From Rhodospirillales bacterium (lineage in GTDB: Bacteria; Pseudomonadota; Alphaproteobacteria; Rhodospirillales; Rhodospirillaceae), in assembly GCA_028281845.1 (NCBI GenBank), contig JANQJD010000008.1, forward strand, positions 1-64,000: a stretch of DNA of 64,000 nucleotides, read 5' to 3'. Below are positions 35,780 through 44,636 of this stretch, in pieces. The notes under the pieces were generated by a model. The model saw nothing but the letters and a program-made list of their open reading frames with translations. It was not told where the DNA came from and made no database searches. The position numbers and the translations under genes were made by a program. Position 1 is the stretch's first letter. Each line of letters starts with the position of its first letter.

Positions 35780-37219
35780 TTATCGGAAGAAAAGAAATGT
35801 CAGTAGAAGAAAAAGAGGACATAGAATACCAACAGACCAGACCATATAACCGAAGAAGCTTGGCATCTTGATTCCTTGTTCTTCCGCTATGGCTCGGACC
35901 ATGAAGTTTGGGGCATTGCCGATATAAGAGTTCGCCCCCATGAACACTGCCCCGGCCGAAATGGCCGTCAGCGTGGCCGCCATCGGACCCATCAACGTCT
36001 GCGCTTCCCCGCCAGCTGTATTAAAGAACACAAGGTATGTGGGAGCGTTGTCGAGAAAGCTGGACAGTGCTCCGGTGAACCAAAAATAGGCCGCATTGAC
36101 GGGTTGTCCACTGTTGTCAGTGACAGCCCCTACTATCATGGCGAGGGCACCATCTGCCCCGGCGCGCAGGATAGAAATCACCGGAATGATAGTAGCAAAT
36201 ATCCCAGCGAACAGCTTAGCGACTTCGAGAATTGGGCCCCATGTGAAGCCATTGGCGACACGATTCTCAGCCTTCGTCAGCCACAGGGACAGCCCAGTAA
36301 TGAGCAGAAGAATCGCATCACGGACCACGTTCTGCAATTCAATCTGAACGTGGTAGAGAGTCCAGACTACGCCTGGCTGCCATATGCCACTCATGAGCAC
36401 AGCACCGATGATGCCAGCGAGGAGGAAAAGATTCACACCACCCGCTAGTTGGAGAGACTCACGACCTCTGCCGCCTGACGGCTTCGCACCCTCTTCACGG
36501 CTGTACAGATAAGAGTCGAGTACAAAGAACAAGCTGAGCAACAGGGCTGTGGCCACGCTTGTTGGCAGAAAAAGATGGAGAGTCGGCCAGAAAAAATCGA
36601 CCCCTTTAAGAAAACCTAAGAAAAGAGGTGGATCTCCTAGTGGGCTGAGAGAGCCACCAATGTTGCTGACAAGAAAAATGAAAAACACAATCACGTGAAT
36701 TTTGTAGCGCCGTCCCTCAATCGCTCGTATTAAGGAACGTATCAATAACATTGAAGCACCAGTAGTTCCCATCCAACTTGCAATGAAAGTACCGACCATA
36801 AGAAATGTTGTATTGACAATTGGCGTTCCTACGAAGGAACCTTTGAGATGGACTCCACCAGCGACGGTGAAGAGGGCAAACAAAAGAGTAATGAATGGAA
36901 GATATTCCAGCAGAGCTGTATGGAGTACCTGATAGGTTGCTATGGGGATCCCATAACTGATGGTGTAGGGAAACACAAAACACAAGCCCCACAATGCGGA
37001 AATTTTGCCAAAGTTGTGCTCCCAGAAGTGGGGAAACAAAAGAGGACCCATTGCAATAGACAACAAGATCCCAACGAAGGGAACGCCCCACATCAAGCTA
37101 AGCCGTGTGCCGTCGAGATGTAGGGTGACGTCGGAGATATTTGCCGATGCCGATCCTGGCATCAGGGAGATACTGAGCACAACAGGCAGCAAGAGCAGTG
37201 TTCTTTGCAGCCATCTCAT
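35780..37219 (-). CDS. nhaD: Sodium/proton antiporter, NhaD type
   Basis: An inner-membrane ion transporter (IT superfamily) exchanging sodium or lithium for protons. A cleavable-looking signal sequence (RTLLLLPVVLSISLMPG then SASA) precedes about 11-12 membrane helices. Diagnostic loops are SNIGGSLSPLGDPPLFLGF and SSFLDNAPTYLVFFN, and GANSYIGNAPNFMVRAIAE near the end. 479 residues from ATG 37219, with GGGAGG about 11 bases upstream. The frame stays open 98 codons further upstream, but that part is basic, polar and unlike the family. No sodium-linked genes adjoin it. Confidence 0.92.
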   Translation of the reverse strand: MRWLQRTLLLLPVVLSISLMPGSASANISDVTLHLDGTRLSLMWGVPFVGILLSIAMGPLLFPHFWEHNFGKISALWGLCFVFPYTISYGIPIATYQVLHTALLEYLPFITLLFALFTVAGGVHLKGSFVGTPIVNTTFLMVGTFIASWMGTTGASMLLIRSLIRAIEGRRYKIHVIVFFIFLVSNIGGSLSPLGDPPLFLGFLKGVDFFWPTLHLFLPTSVATALLLSLFFVLDSYLYSREEGAKPSGGRGRESLQLAGGVNLFLLAGIIGAVLMSGIWQPGVVWTLYHVQIELQNVVRDAILLLITGLSLWLTKAENRVANGFTWGPILEVAKLFAGIFATIIPVISILRAGADGALAMIVGAVTDNSGQPVNAAYFWFTGALSSFLDNAPTYLVFFNTAGGEAQTLMGPMAATLTAISAGAVFMGANSYIGNAPNFMVRAIAEEQGIKMPSFFGYMVWSVGILCPLFLLLTFLFFR

Positions 37220-37898
37220 AATGACGTGATCCTCCCTTTGATTGTCGACGATGACGATGCTTGTTGACAGACCGTCACGCTCTGCCCGCTTCTCTCGCAC
37301 AGCTGACAGATGACAGATCCGACAGTCAGATGTCTCGCAGCCACTGTTTCCAATGGTCTGTCGCGCGCTCCTCTTGCTGCGGGATCTAGCTGGGACAGAG
37401 TCCGTAAAACAGCGTACTGAAAAGCGTATTTTCTCGTATTTTACTGAGTCGTGGAATGAGGAGGAATCCTGCCTCCTCGTGTGATTCCCTGCCTCTCTCA
37501 TCCTGAGATGCACATGGCTGAAGGTGTAAGGGGTACGTAGGCCGCAAAAGAATGCTGCGGGATACTCTTCATCGCATACAGGGACCTCTCCCCCTCCTCT
37601 ATCCTCTGCATGGGGGACTTCACCCGCATTGCTGCTAGGATGTGAAAAGCCTCTTCTCGACTCCCGTTCATGGTACTCCCTATTTGGGAGTGGTCAAAGC
37701 TCTATGTACCTGATAGTGTAGCAGATGCTCGTGAGTGGAGATTCGACCTGGGTTGTGGGTTGTGGTTGTTGCCGTTCCTTAGCGGAGGAGCGCTGAGTCT
37801 GTGGGGCGCCCATGGGCCTTAGGACACGCCCTGCACAGCGGTGAAGAGGTGATCACGGGTAAAAGAAGAGGTAGTAGAACAGAGGGAGTCAGAAAACT
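37220..37898. other. Longest spacer, between divergent nhaD and gap
   Basis: 679 bp without a recognised gene. It contains a 7-bp tandem copy GGGTTGT (37750-37756, 37757-37763) within a GT-rich stretch. Promoters of both nhaD and gap must lie here, but no convincing -35/-10 pair is seen. No tRNA or known small RNA is recognisable. Confidence 0.6.
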
Positions 37899-38906
37899 AT
37901 GGCAGTTCGTGTTGCGATTAACGGGTTTGGTCGTATTGGTCGTCTGGTGCTGCGTTCGATCATAGAATACAATCGTAAAGATATAGAGATAGTAGGAATA
38001 AATGATCTTGGATCACCAGAATCTAACGCTCATCTTCTGAAATACGATTCAGTGCATGGTGTACTGCCATCAGATGTAAACGTGGTGGATGACGTCATGA
38101 CCATCGGGAGTCGTTCAATCAAGGTCGTCGCAGAACGCGATCCTACCAAGTTGCCCTGGCAAGCACTTGGCGTTGATATCTGCATGGAGTGCACCGGTAT
38201 TTTCACGGATAAAGAGAAGGCCCAGGTCCACCTGGAGGCAGGAGCTAAGCGCGTTCTAGTGTCAGCGCCGTCCAAGAACGCCGACCTGACAGTGGTCTAT
38301 GGTGTCAATCACGACAAGCTGAGCAGTGATCAAATGGTAGTTTCTAATGCATCATGTACAACTAATTGTTTATCTCCTGTGGCCGCTGTTTTGCAGCAGC
38401 TCTGTGGTATCGCACATGGCTTCATGACAACGATTCACTCCTATACTGGTGACCAGCGTACCGTGGATACTCTACATAAAGATTTGCGCCGTGCCAGAGC
38501 CTCTGCCCTGAATATGATTCCAACTTCTACGGGCGCCGCCAAAGCTGTAGGGGAAGTACTGCCCGAACTGAAGGGCAAGCTTGATGGTGTGGCCATCCGT
38601 GTCCCAACTCCAAACGTGTCTCTGGTGGACCTGAAATGCGTGGTCAACAGGAGTGTCACCAGTGCCGAGATTAATACTGCGATGAAAAACGCCGCAGGTG
38701 GGCTGATGAAGGGCATCCTAGCCTATACAGAAGCGGACATGGTGTCGTCTGATTTCAATCATAATGCTGTGAGCTCTACCTTCGATGCGACTGGGACAAA
38801 AGTCATAGACGGGACTTTTGTTCGCGTCATGGCCTGGTATGATAACGAATGGGGATTCTCCACGCGCATGTCAGACACTGCTGTGGCATGGGGCAAGATA
38901 ATTTGA
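37899..38906 (+). CDS. gap: Glyceraldehyde-3-phosphate dehydrogenase
   Basis: Oxidises glyceraldehyde 3-phosphate to 1,3-bisphosphoglycerate with NAD. Catalytic Cys153 lies in SNASCTTNCLSP, the Rossmann start is VAINGFGRIGRL, Asp36 in GINDLG favours NAD, and the substrate loop is TGDQRTVD. 335 residues is normal. A GAGGGAG site lies about 12 bases before the ATG. pgk follows after 56 bp; gap-pgk is a standard glycolytic operon. Codons at 37960-38040 are AT-rich. Confidence 0.97.
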   Translation: MAVRVAINGFGRIGRLVLRSIIEYNRKDIEIVGINDLGSPESNAHLLKYDSVHGVLPSDVNVVDDVMTIGSRSIKVVAERDPTKLPWQALGVDICMECTGIFTDKEKAQVHLEAGAKRVLVSAPSKNADLTVVYGVNHDKLSSDQMVVSNASCTTNCLSPVAAVLQQLCGIAHGFMTTIHSYTGDQRTVDTLHKDLRRARASALNMIPTSTGAAKAVGEVLPELKGKLDGVAIRVPTPNVSLVDLKCVVNRSVTSAEINTAMKNAAGGLMKGILAYTEADMVSSDFNHNAVSSTFDATGTKVIDGTFVRVMAWYDNEWGFSTRMSDTAVAWGKII

Positions 38907-38962
38907 GTCCGTGGCGGGCTGAGTATTTTAAAATAGTTGTGACAAGATTTGGAGGAACAGCG

Positions 38963-40159
38963 ATGCCCGCTTTCAAAACGGTCGATCAGATCGACGTGGC
39001 CGGCAAGCGCATTGTGGTACGCGCTGATCTGAACGTGCCTGTTAAGGATGGTCGTGTCACAGATACTACCCGTATAGACCGCTCTGCTCAGACCCTCAAA
39101 GAGCTGATGACGAGGGGCGGGCGTGTGGTTGTACTGTCCCACTTTGGACGGCCGGACGGCAGAAGAGATGAAAAATATACGCTAAGACCAGTTCTAGAGC
39201 CTATGCGTAGGGCTGTGGGTCTACCTGTCCTTTTCGGAAAGGATTGCATTGGGGAAGCGGCTGAGAAGGCCGTGAATAGCCTACAGACTGGTCAAATTGC
39301 ACTCCTTGAGAATCTCCGTTTCCATCCTGAAGAGGAACGGAATGACATTGGTTTTGCTAATCAGTTAGCCGCTTTGGGGGACATTTACGTCAACGATGCC
39401 TTTTCCACAGCGCACAGGGCTCATGCCTCGACAGAGGCTATCGCGCGTCTCTTGCCTGCAGCGGCAGGTCGTCTGATGCAGGCTGAATTAGAGGCTCTCG
39501 GTAAAGCTCTTGAGGAGCCGGAGCATCCCGTCGCTGCCGTTGTTGGTGGTGCAAAAATCTCCACAAAGCTCGAGCTGCTTGGTAATCTGGTGAGTAAAGT
39601 CGATATACTGGTGATCGGAGGGAGCATGGCAAATACCTTTCTGTTCGCCAAAGGAATTGAGATTGGCAAGTCCCTGTGCGAGAAGAGCATGGCGGCTACG
39701 GCAAGGGACATCATGCGGCGAGCCGAGTCTACAGGGTGTGAGATTGTTCTGCCGACCGATGCTGTTGTCGCTGATGCCTTCAGTGAGGGGGTGACAAACA
39801 GCGTGGTACCTGTGAGCGCAATCCCCGCTGACAAGATGCTCCTTGATATCGGTCCTGTGTCCACAGAATCAGTAATCACAAAACTATCCGGGTGCAAAAC
39901 TTTGGTGTGGAACGGCCCTCTCGGTGCTTTTGAGGTTAAGCCCTTCGATATCGCTACAAACAGCGTTGCCCAAGCGGCGGCGCACATGAGTGGAGGAGGG
40001 AGGCTTCTGAGTGTTGCCGGCGGTGGTGACACAGTAGCCGCATTGGCGAATGCTGGTGTGGAGGAAAAGTTTTCTTATGTTTCTACCGCTGGTGGTGCGT
40101 TTTTAGAATGGCTCGAAGGGAAGACTCTCCCAGGTGTGGCCGCTCTGGCCCGGCAGTAA
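38963..40159 (+). CDS. pgk: Phosphoglycerate kinase
   Basis: Transfers phosphate from 1,3-bisphosphoglycerate to ADP in glycolysis. N-domain: VRADLNVPVKDGRV, SHFGRPDG and RAHAST; hinge and C-domain: GGAKISTKLELL, NGPLGAFE and GGGDTVAAL (nucleotide site). 398 residues is normal. The start is fixed by MPAFKTVDQIDV and GGAGG eight bases upstream. It closes the gap-pgk operon; fba, often next, is absent. Confidence 0.97.
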   Translation: MPAFKTVDQIDVAGKRIVVRADLNVPVKDGRVTDTTRIDRSAQTLKELMTRGGRVVVLSHFGRPDGRRDEKYTLRPVLEPMRRAVGLPVLFGKDCIGEAAEKAVNSLQTGQIALLENLRFHPEEERNDIGFANQLAALGDIYVNDAFSTAHRAHASTEAIARLLPAAAGRLMQAELEALGKALEEPEHPVAAVVGGAKISTKLELLGNLVSKVDILVIGGSMANTFLFAKGIEIGKSLCEKSMAATARDIMRRAESTGCEIVLPTDAVVADAFSEGVTNSVVPVSAIPADKMLLDIGPVSTESVITKLSGCKTLVWNGPLGAFEVKPFDIATNSVAQAAAHMSGGGRLLSVAGGGDTVAALANAGVEEKFSYVSTAGGAFLEWLEGKTLPGVAALARQ

Positions 40160-40274
40160 TCTCTCGAGAGACGGGTAAAAGCATACGGGTCATACAGGTA
40201 GTTTCCCAAGCGCTGACCTTAACGCCTGATGTCGGCAAGGTCTCTGGGAGACTCCTGTATGCCAACGCAAGTGG

Positions 40275-40308
40275 CCCTCTCCCCCCCTCTCTCAAGGGGG
40301 GGAGAGGG
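40275..40308. terminator. 13-bp GC-rich hairpin after pgk
   Basis: Positions 40275-40287 and 40296-40308 are perfectly complementary (CCC-TCT-C7 with G7-AGA-GGG) around an eight-base loop. It lies about 115 bp past pgk. No T run follows, so it is a strong stem but not a canonical terminator; more G residues extend the right arm. Confidence 0.45.
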
Positions 40309-40411
40309 GGGGTGTGGTGCGGGCGTTTGCGATGGGGCCATCAGCTGCTTGAGAGCGTTGGGCATTCTGGTGAAAAAGCCATCCCAACAGCTATGTAGCG
40401 GAAGTTAGTAT

Positions 40412-41155
40412 ATGGCCATACGCCTCTTCGGAAAATGGACTTTAGTAGAGAATGCAGGAATTACACTTTATGGAAATAAAGCCCATTATTTGATAAACGT
40501 AATGCGTGTTTTTTCGGGGAGCGAGGTCTTACTGTTCAATGGCTGTCATGGTGAGTGGCGCGCACGCGTCACAGAAATACACCGTAGCAGCTGTAATTTA
40601 GCAGTCATGGGTCAGCTACGTCCACAAGAATCCGATGCGAGCACGGACGTCTGGCTTCTCTTTGCTCCTCTCAAGCGGCCGCGCCTTGACCTGCTTTCCG
40701 AAAAAGCATGTGAACTAGGGGTCTCAGTGTTGTGGCCGTTGTTCACAAAACATACAGCAGTCACCCGTGTCAACACGGACCGCTTGCGTCTTCATGCCGT
40801 CAAGGCAGCAGAGCAATGTGGTCGTCTGACAGTCCCTGAGGTGCGCCAGCCTGTGGCCGCTCTCGACAAGGTGTTCACCCATTGGCCAGTGGAACGGCGT
40901 CTCATCGTCTGCGATGAGACAGGGCAAGGACAGGCCGTGACTACAGCTATGACAACCATAGGGCCTGGCCCCGTTGCAATCTTGGTGGGCCCCGAGGGAG
41001 GGCTAGACAAAACGGAGCTTGACCTTCTATGTATTCTGCCTTTTGCTACACGTGTCAGTCTGGGGTCGCTGGTTTTGCGTGCCGAGACGGCGGCGCTTGC
41101 GGCGCTGGTTTGCTGGCAGGCTCTTTGTGGAGAGTGGCGCGCGCCATTATTCTAG
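40412..41155 (+). CDS. rsmE: 16S rRNA (uracil-1498-N3)-methyltransferase
   Basis: A SPOUT methyltransferase acting on U1498 of 16S rRNA in the 30S subunit. An N-terminal PUA-like domain is followed by KRPRLDLLSEKACELGV, AAEQCGRLTVPEV, the knot motif ILVGPEGGLDKTEL and VSLGSLVLRAETAALAAL. Most homologues read VSLGxRILRAET; the Arg-Ile pair is Leu-Val here. 247 residues is normal. GGAAG lies eight bases before the ATG. gshA follows; rsmE-gshA is a conserved alphaproteobacterial pair, here separated by 153 bp. Confidence 0.93.
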   Translation: MAIRLFGKWTLVENAGITLYGNKAHYLINVMRVFSGSEVLLFNGCHGEWRARVTEIHRSSCNLAVMGQLRPQESDASTDVWLLFAPLKRPRLDLLSEKACELGVSVLWPLFTKHTAVTRVNTDRLRLHAVKAAEQCGRLTVPEVRQPVAALDKVFTHWPVERRLIVCDETGQGQAVTTAMTTIGPGPVAILVGPEGGLDKTELDLLCILPFATRVSLGSLVLRAETAALAALVCWQALCGEWRAPLF

Positions 41156-41170
41156 GAAATTTTCCTTTAG

Positions 41171-41221
41171 AACGTATGCTCTAACGTATGCTCGTAAGTA
41201 TGCTCTTAAAACGGATGCTCT
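41171..41221. repeat. Imperfect 12-bp repeat, four units
   Basis: AACGTATGCTCT (41171-41182) is followed by AACGTATGCTCG, TAAGTATGCTCT and a diverged longer unit ending GGATGCTCT. It fills much of the rsmE-gshA spacer. Confidence 0.8.
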
Positions 41222-41308
41222 GTGCTTGTCGTCTTGCCCTGCCACAGGCAGAAACGCACCCGTCGCCGATAAGCGGTAGGTAGCAACACCACGAAAGGCA
41301 GCTCTTCA

Positions 41309-42682
41309 ATGTCTGGTTCTGGTACGGCCACGGACAGGGCTGAACCTGTCACAGATAAGCGGCAGCTTGTTGAATACTTAGCTTCCGGTTGTAAATCACA
41401 CGATTTATGGCGTATAGGATGTGAAGAGGAACGTTTTTCCTTCATACGAGAGAATCATCGCCCTCTGCCCCATGGAGGCTCCCGCGGCGTGCAATCTATC
41501 CTAGAAGGATTGCAACGATTTGGCTGGCAGCCTGTAAGGGAAGGTGTAGCCTTGGTTGCCTTGGCGAGCACTGATGGCAGTGCCATTTCCCTAGAACCCG
41601 GTGGTCAAATAGAACTGTCTGGTACGCCTTTACGCACTGTGCATGAGATTTGTCGCGCTGTGACGGAGTATCATCACCAGGTCCGCTCAGTTGCTGGGCC
41701 ACTGGGAATCGGCTTCTTAGCACTCGGGTTCCAGCCGCTATGGCCGCAGGAGGACATTCCATGGATGCCCAAAGCACGCTATGGCATAATGGGCGCTTAT
41801 ATGCCAAGGGTTGGTCGCCTGGGTCTCGATATGATGCTGCGGACATGTACAATTCAAATAAACCTAGACTATGAGTCAGAAGCCGATATGGTGCGTAAAT
41901 ATCGTGCTGCTCTCGCACTGCAACCTGTCGCCACAGCTCTGTTGGCTAATTCACCCTTCGTCAATGGGCGACCGAGTGGTTTTCTCAGCTACCGTAGCCA
42001 TGTGTGGACGGAGACGGATAACAACCGCTGTGGCATGGTCCCATTTGTGTTTGCCCCTGAAATGGGATTTGAACGTTATGTAGATTATGCACTGGACGTT
42101 CCACTATATTATATATACCGTAACGGTACATATATCGATGCCAGTGGTCAATCATTCCGTCATTTTATGGCGGGGCGATTGGCGTCTCGATGGGGCGAAG
42201 GAGCGACCTTGACAGATTGGGCTAACCATCTCACGACCGTTTTTCCGGAAGTACGTCTGAAGCGCTTTCTGGAAATGCGTGGTGTGGACGCAGGTCCACT
42301 GGCTCATGTGTGTGCGTTGTCCGCTCTGTGGAGTGGCCTTTTGTATTCATCATCAGCACTGGATGCCGCCTTAGCATTAACTAGGCACTGGACGGCTGAG
42401 GATCGAGAGAGGCTACGCCAAGATGTTCCACGACTCGGTCTGAAAACATCATTCAGGGGACAAACGGTGCGCGAGGTGGCACTAGCGATGCTGGATATTG
42501 CACAGGCTGGGCTCCGTTCCCGCCAGCAACGTGATGAGAACGGCCGGGATGAAAGTGTTTACCTCGAGCCCCTTTTTGCGATTGCCGAATCAGGGCGAAC
42601 CCCTGCTGACTACCTGCTAGACAGGTATTTTGGCTGCTGGGCACGGTCTGTCGCGCCGCTATTTGATGAAGTCGCCGAATGA
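41309..42682 (+). CDS. gshA: Glutamate-cysteine ligase, plant/alphaproteobacterial type
   Basis: Forms gamma-glutamylcysteine from glutamate, cysteine and ATP, the first step of glutathione synthesis. The GCS2 fold is identified by IGCEEERFSF, LEPGGQIELSG, MPKARYGIMGAYMP, TCTIQINLDYESEADM and FMAGRL. 457 residues matches TIGR01436-type proteins. Cys residues in RTCTIQINLD are typical. A weak ribosome site precedes ATG 41309. A chorismate mutase gene begins 19 bases after the stop. Confidence 0.95.
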   Translation: MSGSGTATDRAEPVTDKRQLVEYLASGCKSHDLWRIGCEEERFSFIRENHRPLPHGGSRGVQSILEGLQRFGWQPVREGVALVALASTDGSAISLEPGGQIELSGTPLRTVHEICRAVTEYHHQVRSVAGPLGIGFLALGFQPLWPQEDIPWMPKARYGIMGAYMPRVGRLGLDMMLRTCTIQINLDYESEADMVRKYRAALALQPVATALLANSPFVNGRPSGFLSYRSHVWTETDNNRCGMVPFVFAPEMGFERYVDYALDVPLYYIYRNGTYIDASGQSFRHFMAGRLASRWGEGATLTDWANHLTTVFPEVRLKRFLEMRGVDAGPLAHVCALSALWSGLLYSSSALDAALALTRHWTAEDRERLRQDVPRLGLKTSFRGQTVREVALAMLDIAQAGLRSRQQRDENGRDESVYLEPLFAIAESGRTPADYLLDRYFGCWARSVAPLFDEVAE

Positions 42683-42701
42683 GCCTGAAGGATGAGGTGC
42701 T

Positions 42702-42998
42702 ATGACTGTATGTAGTTCTCTTAACGACGTCCGGCAGCACATCGATCGCCTCGATCATGACATGGTGGCTCTGATTGTCGAACGGAGCCATTATGTCCGT
42801 GAGGCCGCTCGCTTTAAGAAGACACAGGCTGATATTGTGGTCCCAGGGAGGATCGAGGACATTGTGACCAGGGTACGCCATCATGCCGACGCGCTGGGCG
42901 GTGATCCTGAGTTGGTGGAAAAAATTTATCGGACCATGATCGACGTTTACGTCTGGCATGAAGTGAAAGCCTGGGTAGCGTTTCACGGAAAAGAATAA
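42702..42998 (+). CDS. AroQ-type chorismate mutase
   Basis: Small all-helical enzyme converting chorismate to prephenate for phenylalanine and tyrosine. LNDVRQHIDRLDHDMVALIVERSHYVREAARFK is the first long helix with the catalytic Arg and Lys positions, and VVPGRIEDIVTRVRHHA contains the second active-site arginine. 98 residues suits a monofunctional enzyme. GAGG lies five bases before the ATG, and it is only 19 bp from gshA, so it is in that operon. It has no signal peptide, so it is not the secreted type. Confidence 0.9.
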   Translation: MTVCSSLNDVRQHIDRLDHDMVALIVERSHYVREAARFKKTQADIVVPGRIEDIVTRVRHHADALGGDPELVEKIYRTMIDVYVWHEVKAWVAFHGKE

Positions 42999-43208
42999 CC
43001 CCGACATCATGCATGTGAGATTAGGGATAGGCTAAATTTTTAGTAGCATTCGCGGCGTCCAAGGAAGGGACCCGGCTCTGTTGGGACAGGCCTCACTGCT
43101 CATCTGGAAAGGCTGTACGCGTCTTCCGAACATTGACTCCCGCCGCAGGGTCATGTGCCCGACAGACAGTCGTGGAGCCGTGGGCAACGCAATTGCGAGG
43201 TGGTGGGT

Positions 43209-44636
43209 ATGCCATTATCCTACAATGAAATGTATACGGATACGGGAGATGTTAGTCCGGCATATACTCTTTATAAAAAATGGCTTGATAATACAAATCC
43301 TGAAGAGTTGCATCAGCGTCATAGGCAGGCTGATCTTTTATTCAGACGTATGGGTGTCACCTTTGCGGTTTATGGCGATAATAACATGGGTGGTGTCGAG
43401 CGCTTAATTCCCTTCGACATTATCCCACGCATCCTGACGGCCGAGGACTGGAATCTCCTCTCAGCGGGTCTTATTCAGCGAGTACAGGCACTGAATGCCT
43501 TCGTCCGTGACGTCTATCATGACCAGGAAATTCTGAAGGCAGGTCTGATTCCTCCTGATCTTGTACATCACAACAGGCTCTTCCGTGCTGAAATGGTCAA
43601 TTTCGAGCCACCTGGTGGCATTTACATCAACATTGCCGGTATTGATGTTGTGCGAACAGGTGCTAATCAGTTCCATGTGCTCGAAGATAACTTGCGCACT
43701 CCCTCTGGTGTCTCCTATATGCTCGAAAATAGAGAAATTATGATGAGAATTTTCCCTTATTTGTTTAATATTTACCCCGTCGCGCCGATCAATCACTATC
43801 CACACGAACTGCTTAAGAATCTGCGTTCTGTTGCCCCAAGGAACGTGGACGATCCAACTGTTGTTGTCTTGACTCCAGGGTCCTTTAACAGCGCCTATTT
43901 CGAACACGCGTTTCTGGCTGATGAAATGGGCGTGGAATTGGTGCAGGGACAAGATTTGTTCGTGGACAACGGTAACGTCTACATGCGCACCGTAGAGGGA
44001 CCACGGCAGGTGGATGTGATCTATCGTCGGGTCGATGATGATTTTCTGGATCCCACAGTGTTCCGCCCCGATTCCCTTCTTGGCATACCGGGCCTGTATA
44101 GAGCGTATAAAAATGGCAGGGTCACACTCGCTAATGCCATTGGGACAGGCATTGCTGACGACAAGGCTATCTACAACTCCGTCCCGGAAATGATTCGATT
44201 CTATCTAGGCGAATCATCCATCTTGGCTAATGTACCAACCTATAAATTACGAGAAAAAACGGACCTTGCCTACGTGCTAGACCACCTGGACGAACTGGTC
44301 GTGAAGGAAGTCCACGGTTCGGGCGGTTATGGTATGCTAGTCGGCCCAGCGGCCACTGTGACAGAAAGACGTTCCTATAAAGAACGAATCATGAATAATC
44401 CGGCTAACTTTATCGCTCAGCCGACTCTCTCCCTGTCTGCGTGTCCAACCTTTGTCGAACAGGGTGTGGCCCCGCGACATGTGGACTTGCGCCCGTTCGT
44501 GCTGATGGGCAGCGCGGTGACAGTTGTTCCGGGCGGTCTGACCCGTGTTGCCCTCCGTGAGGGATCATTGGTTGTGAACTCGTCCCAGGGAGGGGGTACA
44601 AAGGACACATGGGTTCTGGAGAACCGTGCATGTTGA
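43209..44636 (+). CDS. Circularly permuted ATP-grasp protein (COG2308)
   Basis: A predicted amide ligase with a circularly permuted ATP-grasp fold. Family segments: FAVYGDNNMGGVERLIPFDIIPRI, FHVLEDNLRTPSGVSYMLENR, QVDVIYRRVDDDFLDP, ANAIGTGIADDKAIY, VVKEVHGSGGYGMLVGP (ATP loop) and HVDLRPFVL. 475 residues. ATG 43209 (MPLSYNEMY) is chosen from family starts, with GAGGTGG just upstream; the frame is open 18 codons further up. It overlaps the alpha-E gene by 7 bp, so they act together, probably making or attaching a peptide-like product. Product unknown. Confidence 0.9.
   Translation: MPLSYNEMYTDTGDVSPAYTLYKKWLDNTNPEELHQRHRQADLLFRRMGVTFAVYGDNNMGGVERLIPFDIIPRILTAEDWNLLSAGLIQRVQALNAFVRDVYHDQEILKAGLIPPDLVHHNRLFRAEMVNFEPPGGIYINIAGIDVVRTGANQFHVLEDNLRTPSGVSYMLENREIMMRIFPYLFNIYPVAPINHYPHELLKNLRSVAPRNVDDPTVVVLTPGSFNSAYFEHAFLADEMGVELVQGQDLFVDNGNVYMRTVEGPRQVDVIYRRVDDDFLDPTVFRPDSLLGIPGLYRAYKNGRVTLANAIGTGIADDKAIYNSVPEMIRFYLGESSILANVPTYKLREKTDLAYVLDHLDELVVKEVHGSGGYGMLVGPAATVTERRSYKERIMNNPANFIAQPTLSLSACPTFVEQGVAPRHVDLRPFVLMGSAVTVVPGGLTRVALREGSLVVNSSQGGGTKDTWVLENRAC

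Noticed and set aside
37220..37513. Upstream extension of nhaD
   Set aside because: The 98 extra residues are basic and polar, unlike the family, and would bury the signal sequence; a ribosome site precedes ATG 37219.
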